From Impatiens glandulifera (taxonomy: Eukaryota; Streptophyta; Magnoliopsida; Ericales; Balsaminaceae): a stretch of 64,000 nt of DNA. A model generated the notes under the pieces. That model did not search any database and was not told where the DNA came from. It saw only the letters and a program-made list of their open reading frames with translations. Shown here piece after piece: positions 58,971-64,000 of the stretch; position 1 is the first letter of the stretch; each line of letters opens with the position of its first letter. The stretch lies in NCBI RefSeq assembly GCF_907164915.1, contig NC_061867.1, positions 24,528,308 through 24,592,307 of the forward strand, given 5' to 3'. The translations under genes and the position numbers were made by a program.

Positions 58971-61900
58971 ATGTGGGTACCAAAAAGGTGTAAATAATTA
59001 TTTGTTGCAGGTTAGGAGGAGCAACCGGTTAAAGAATTCTGAATGGTACTTGGACAGTGGATGCTCAAGGCATATGACCGGAAACAAGGAGCTACTAACC
59101 GACATCAAGTACGAAACCGGAGCATTCATCACATTCGGGGATAACTCAAAAGGTAAAACTGTGGGCAAGGGTAAGATTGTCCATGGTGAATTATCCATAA
59201 ATAATGTACTATTGGTAGAAAAACTAAGCTTTAATCTGCTAAGCATAAGCCAAATGTGTGATGTGGGCTACAAAGTTGAATTTCATAAAAACTCATGTTT
59301 GGTCAAAAATCAAGATAATGACACCTTGCTAACCGGTAACCGGATAGGAAACATTTACAAAGTAAATTGGAAAACTGATTTCGAAAAACCTGTGTGTATG
59401 ATAGCCGGAAATGACCCAAACTGGCTTTGGCATAAACGGTTAAACCACTTGAATTTCAAAACGATTAACTTCATTTGTTCCAAAGAACTAGTTCACGGTT
59501 TTCCAAATGTTAAGTTTTCAAAAGATAAAGTATGTGCTGCATGTCAAATGGGGAAACAAGTGAAATCATCTTTCAAAAGTAAAGGAAATTATCAATCTGA
59601 AAGATGTTTAGAACTTTTGCATATGGATCTGTTTGGTCCGGTTAAAGTAACCAGTTTAGGAGGCATGCATTATACTATGGTGGTTATTGATGATTACTCC
59701 AAATTTACTTGGGTTACTTTTCTAGCTTCTAAGAATCAAGCAACTCCAAACTTGATTAAACTGATTTTGAGAATACAAAATGAAAAATCTATTCGAGTAA
59801 ACAAAATCAGAAGTGATAGAGGAACTGAGTTCATAAACAGTAATTTAACTACTTTTCTTGATGATTCCGGTATTAGGCACGAGTTGTCTAGTGCCAGAAC
59901 TCCTCAACAAAATGGCCTGGCTGAGAGAAGAAACCGAACTCTCAAGGAAGCCGCAAGGTCAATGATAGCCGATTCGGGTATCGCTCAAAAGTTCTGGGCT
60001 GAAGCTATCAATACCACTTGCTATACACAAAATCGGTCTTTAGTAACTAAACGGTTTTCGAAAACTCCTTTTGAAATTTATTTTGATCAAGTTCCAAGTG
60101 TACGGTATTTTCGAATTTTTGGCAGTAAATGCTTTGTTCACAATAAAGGCAAGAATTACTTGACCGCTTTTGATGCTAAATCCGATGAGGGAATAATGTT
60201 GGGATATTCAGCTGTGAGTAAAGCCTACAGAATATACAATACTAGGACTTTAACAGTTGAAGAAACCGCACACGTTGTTTTCGATGAATCGGTTGAGCGA
60301 AACACTACATTACCCTTCGACCTTCACAACAGAATAGAAAATTTCAATATATATTCTGATGATGAAGACGAGGTTCCGGTTTTTAGACGCTTTGTCAAGG
60401 ACCAAGCGGTTGATGCTGAAATTCAGCCTGATCAAGCTGCTTTACCGCAGAAAGTTGACGCTTCAGTTTTACTGAAGAAATCGGTCGGTCTGACTCTGTT
60501 CAACCTACCGATCAGTCTAACCTTGATCAGCCAGCCGAAAGCTTGGTAGACACGTCTCGGATTAACCTCAGAAGGAACAAAAATCATCCTCTTGAACTAG
60601 TAATAGGTAACATATCCTCACCCGTCCGAACTAGGCAACAAAATTTGGATCACTATGGAAACTCTGCTTTCATATCACAAATTGAGCCGAAAAAGGTGGA
60701 TGAAGCACTGTCAGATCCAAATTGGATCTTGGCAATGCAAGAGGAATTAAACGAGTTTGAGAGAAATAAAGTCTGGTACCTAGTCCCTAGACCAAAAAAC
60801 AAACCGGTTATAGGCACACGATGGGTATTCAGAAATAAACTCAATGCAGACGGTTTAGTTATGAGGAACAAAGCCCGGTTAGTGGCTCAAGGCTATAAAC
60901 AGGAAGAAGGCATTGATTTTGAAGAATCATTCGCCCCTGTAGCTAGACTTGAGGCCATTAGAATATTTTTAGCATATGCAGCTTTCAAAAACTTCAAAGT
61001 TTATCAAATGGATGTTAAGAGTGCTTTTCTAAACGGTAAAGTAAATGAAGAGGTGTATGTTAACCAACCTCTAGGTTTTAAAAATCCAGAACATGAAAAT
61101 CACGTTTACCAGCTGAATAAAGCCCTTTACGGTTTGAAACAAGCTCCAAGAACTTGGTATGATACATTAACACAATTTCTATTTGATCACAGATTTACAA
61201 TAGGTTCGGTAGACAAAACACTTTTCAAATTTGAAAGAAAGGAACAAATTTTACTTGTTCAGATTTATGTTGATGATATCATATTCGGGTCAACCGATCC
61301 AAAATTATTTGACAAATTTTCGAAAATGATGACTGATAGATTTCAAATGAGTATGATGGGGGAAATGAGTTTCTTTCTAGGACTTCAGGTTAAGCAGATT
61401 GAAGCCGGAATCTTTATAAGCCAACCGAAGTATACAGCCGAACTGCTGAAGAGATTTGGGATGGATACATGTGCCGAAGCGGCTACGCCAATGAGTCCTT
61501 CCGTGAAGTTGGACAAAGATGATGATGGTCAAGCCGTTGACATCACAGCATATCGAGGAATGATCGGATCGCTGCTGTATCTCACGGCAAGCCGACCTGA
61601 CATTCTGTTTGCGGTTGGAGTGTGCGGAAGGTTCCAAGCAAATCCAAAACAATCTCATTATACGGCGGCCAAAAGAATCCTAAAATATTTGAAGGGAACT
61701 CAAGAAGTGGGACTTTGGTACCCAAAAGACTCGAGCTTCAATCTCATAAGCTATTCAGATGCCGATTACGCGGGATGCAAAATCGATCGAAAGAGCACTA
61801 GTGGAACCTGTCAGTTCCTGGGTGACCGGTTAGTTACTTGGAGCAGCAAGAAACAAACATCCGTTGCAACTTCAACCGCAGAGGCGGAGTACCTAGCGGC

Positions 61901-62219
61901 TGGAAGCTGCTGTGCACAACTCCTCTAGATTCAACAGCAATTCAGGGATTTCGGAATAGAAGCAAAGGAGTCTCCAATCTTTTGTGACAACACCAGCGCC
62001 ATAGCGATCACATACAATCCGGTGTTGCACTCAAGAACAAAGCATATCGACATCCGACACCATTTCATCCGGGAGCATGTTCAGGAGAAACACATCCGGC
62101 TGGAATATGTCTCAACCGAGCAACAAGTAGCGGACATCTTCACGAAACCGCTACAGGAAGCTATGTTTTCTCACTTTCGAAATATCTTGGGACTTACTAA
62201 TCTTAATAAATTGATATAA
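58957..62219 (+). pseudogene. pol: Copia-2 pol: protease, integrase, RT, RNase H, nearly intact
   Basis: Protease YLDSGCSRHMTGN (59046 on); GAG-pre-integrase zinc region with HKRLNH and CAACQMGKQ; integrase core DDYSKFTW, SDRGTEF, PQQNGLAERRNRTLKEA (D, D, E); an acidic hinge; RT from 60660 with [25 protein letters not shown] and [11 protein letters not shown]; RNase H with [37 protein letters not shown] and ADIFTKPL, ending at the TAA at 62217. Two lesions: one base missing near 60467 against copia-1, shifting frame before RT, and TAG at 61926, shared with copia-1. The usable start is not clear: the ATG at 58957 overlaps the gag end in a +1 frame. Confidence 0.9.
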
Positions 62220-62923
62220 TCATCATGCATGCTTGTATATAAAACCGGGATATGTGTTCAGGGAGAAGCTAAAGCTTCTCAAACCATATTCAAATAGGCC
62301 ATTAATAAATCAAATATGCTAACCGGGAGGAAGTCTCCGGTTATGCCCGATCACTTCATAAATTCAAATCAAATGTATGTTTACTATATGGTTGAAATAA
62401 CCGGGCTGAAGTGGATAAGTCAAATCCAAAGTTGAACAACTGTTGACATTAATCAACTTTTCTTCATAAATGGAAATATCCTACTAAAACCGGTCATGGA
62501 AAACCGCTTAGTACATATGCACTCTGGTCTGATGAAATGAACTTTTCCGGTTAACCTGAGATGACTGACTAAGTTTTCATGCATATTTTGAAAAATGAAG
62601 CCTGTAATTAATAAAAACAAGTCTACCACAATCGAGATGACGACATGTGTCCATCATCAAGAGAGGGAGACTCACATCTTGTCAATAGATATTTTTCATC
62701 ATTGCTATCTTAGTAATAATTAGATTTACCTTGGAAATAACCATTAGTTACTTCAACAAGTTAAGTCTATTAAATAACTGATGACATCATCAGGCATGCT
62801 TAACCTCATTAAAGACCAAGCCGAATCCCCGGGCTATATAAACCATCCTTAATCCTTTACAAAACTTCACAAGTTCACTATTCACAAATATCATTTTTGA
62901 GATAAATCATCTCTCTCAAAAAC
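62220..62923 (+). other. Untranslated region between copia-2 pol and aORF1
   Basis: No ORF. Carries purine-rich CCGGGAGGAAGTCTCCGG (62325), a second purine tract CAAGAGAGGGAGAC (62657) and the TATA-like box at 62832. Aligns with copia-1 35167-35875. The purine tracts are conserved in both copies and could act as extra plus-strand priming sites. Confidence 0.6.
62832..62843 (+). promoter_or_regulatory. TATA-like box upstream of aORF1 (copia-2)
   Basis: GGCTATATAAAC, about 80 bp before the ATG at 62924. The leader ends in CATCTCTCTCAAAAACATG, a plant-like 5' UTR. Confidence 0.6.
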
Positions 62924-63685
62924 ATGAATACCAACTCCTTAGCCAAGAAAATCCTATTGGCAGATTTTGAATCAATCTACCAATATGAGGATCATGAAGT
63001 AAAGGAAATGTTCTTAGCCATAGAAAGGAGCGGGCTAAGAAGTTTTCTTGAGAATAGGTTCATCATCGACTACCTTGTAGTTGAAGAACTCTTTGAGACC
63101 GCGAAAGAGGTGCATCGAGATATACTCGTTGCACAGGTCTACGGTTAGAAATTCCTATTCAGCGAGACGGATTTCGCTGTATATTGCGGTTTGCCCAATG
63201 AAGGGGTAACCTACCTAACCTACTCCCCGGTGACAATGGAAGAAATGTGTCGCCGGTTCTCAGGATCTGACATCCCGGTTAAACCCTGGGGTGCTAAGAG
63301 TCAACTTTCTCACAAGTACCAGCTTCTCTGCGAGATTCTGGGAAAATCTGTCTTGTGCAGAGAGAAGAGTTACTACTACACCCAAAGGGTCTTCGAGATG
63401 ATGATCGCCGTAACGGTTGGGACACCGGTCAACTGGTCCTGGATCATCTTCAGTAACCTGAAGAAGATGCTTCTCTCCAACAAGACCGGCTACGCTCCTC
63501 AGCTGAGCGGTTTCTGTGCAAGTCTGGACATCCACTCCGGACCCTTCGTCACTCTTCACCCAAGGCATGTGCTCACCAAGGAAAGAGTACAAGAGATGAT
63601 CGACCGGTGGGAAGCTGTCAAAGTCAGAAGAATTCAAGCGGCTGAGGCATCAAATGCTCAAGCGGCTGAGTCATCAAATGTCTAA
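62924..63685 (+). pseudogene. Copia-2 accessory ORF 1 (aORF1), one stop
   Basis: A single frame of 253 codons from MNTNSLAKKILLADFESIYQ to a TAA at 63683, with one TAG at 63146 (copia-1 has Gln, CAA). Landmarks: FLAIERSGLRSFLENRFIID, VEELFETAKEVHRDILVAQV, FLFSETDFAVYCGLPNEGV, PVKPWGAKSQLSHKYQ, EMMIAVTVGTPVNWSWIIFS, NKTGYAPQLSGFCASLDIHS, and a small Ala/Ser repeat end (QAAEASNAQAAESSNV). No zinc finger, signal peptide or transmembrane segment. Conserved with copia-1 in coding sense apart from stops, so it was probably translated. I do not know a function; it could be a captured host gene or an old duplicated element gene. Confidence 0.75.
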
Positions 63686-64000
63686 CCTGTTCCTTCTTCT
63701 TTTCTTTTATCTCTTTCCTTACAAAACCGGTACTTTTGCTGTACTACCGGTTTCGTACTACAATTAATGAATCAGATTTCTTTCCTTTCCAAGTCAAAAT
63801 CTAAAATATTCAATGCGTCATATCAAAATAAATCATATCACTCTTGGAAACACAAATTATCATTATCAAAAATCATGCCTGACTTGATTAGACAAGACAT
63901 GTCTTTATTCTCTTGGAAAATCACAAAAACATTAATGACTAAGCATAAACGGCTAGATTTTTCAAATCCTCTCATTAAATGCTCTCATTCATTCCAGGCT
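63686..64000 (+). other. Copia-2 DNA beyond aORF1
   Basis: Contains CCGGTACTTTTGCTGTACTA followed by CCGG, as in copia-1 near 34378-34400, then AT-richer DNA. By analogy the promoter of aORF2 should follow within about 100 bp past the window end. Confidence 0.5.

Larger units (their letters stand above)
55815..64000 (+). mobile_element. Copia-2: Ty1/copia element, plus strand, runs off the window
   Basis: Same family as copia-1, in the opposite orientation and better preserved. 5' LTR 55815-57059 inserted into copia-3 (left flank gatct at 55810-55814), PBS, gag, pol and aORF1; the rest (aORF2/3 if present, 3' LTR) lies beyond 64000. A copy of copia-1's size would extend several kb further. 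Confidence 0.92.

Overview
The window is repeat-dense plant nuclear DNA, probably from a eudicot. Evidence: plant-type En/Spm (CACTA), hAT and Ty1/copia elements, plant-style GT-AG introns, tRNA-Met primer binding sites, very AT-rich spacers and plant defensin-like exons. I see no intact host gene with an obvious cellular function, and no rRNA, tRNA gene or CRISPR array. Species and chromosome cannot be told from the sequence.

Layout. (1) 1-9799: CACTA DNA. A fragment of one copy (A, 1-1250) is followed by a near-complete copy (B) with a Transposase_21/DUF4218/DUF4216 transposase broken by stops and a frameshift, a Transposase_24-type second protein, subterminal palindromes and a 3' terminus at 9799. 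(2) 9800-25980: an AT-rich tandem segmental array. Each unit carried a small two-exon defensin-like gene on the minus strand; four decayed copies lie near 9.9, 12.2, 17.5 and 25.2 kb. The array was later hit by CACTA-B, a 2.8 kb hAT-type foldback element made almost wholly of a degenerate minisatellite in two inverted arms, a copia remnant, a second CACTA end and a MITE with 22 bp perfect ends. (3) 25980-52070: genes with a Ulp1-type (C48) cysteine protease domain (X at 27.3-28.2 plus 42.3-44.9 kb; Y at 49.0-52.1 kb) and a plant-mobile-domain relic (45.5-46.6 kb), set among arrays of CGAAG...CTTCG palindromes. (4) 28244-42296: a 14 kb Ty1/copia element on the minus strand inserted into X, with both LTRs, PBS, PPT and near-matching 5 bp target duplications. 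(5) 52071-64000: a copia element with long minisatellite-bearing LTRs (copia-3) sits in Y and is itself interrupted by copia-2, a plus-strand relative of the 14 kb element that runs off the window.

How it fits together. The region is a nested transposon sink: the tandem array and the X/Y genes are the older substrate, with CACTA, hAT and copia elements layered on top. The most unusual system is the 3' accessory region of the copia-1/copia-2 family. Downstream of pol, in the sense direction, lie up to three ORFs. The first two are clearly related to each other and the third resembles them at its N-terminus; each follows its own TATA-like box and leader. This looks like a captured or duplicated gene cassette carried by a retrotransposon. 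Nearly all genes are damaged, so the window is mostly a fossil record; copia-2 is the best preserved.
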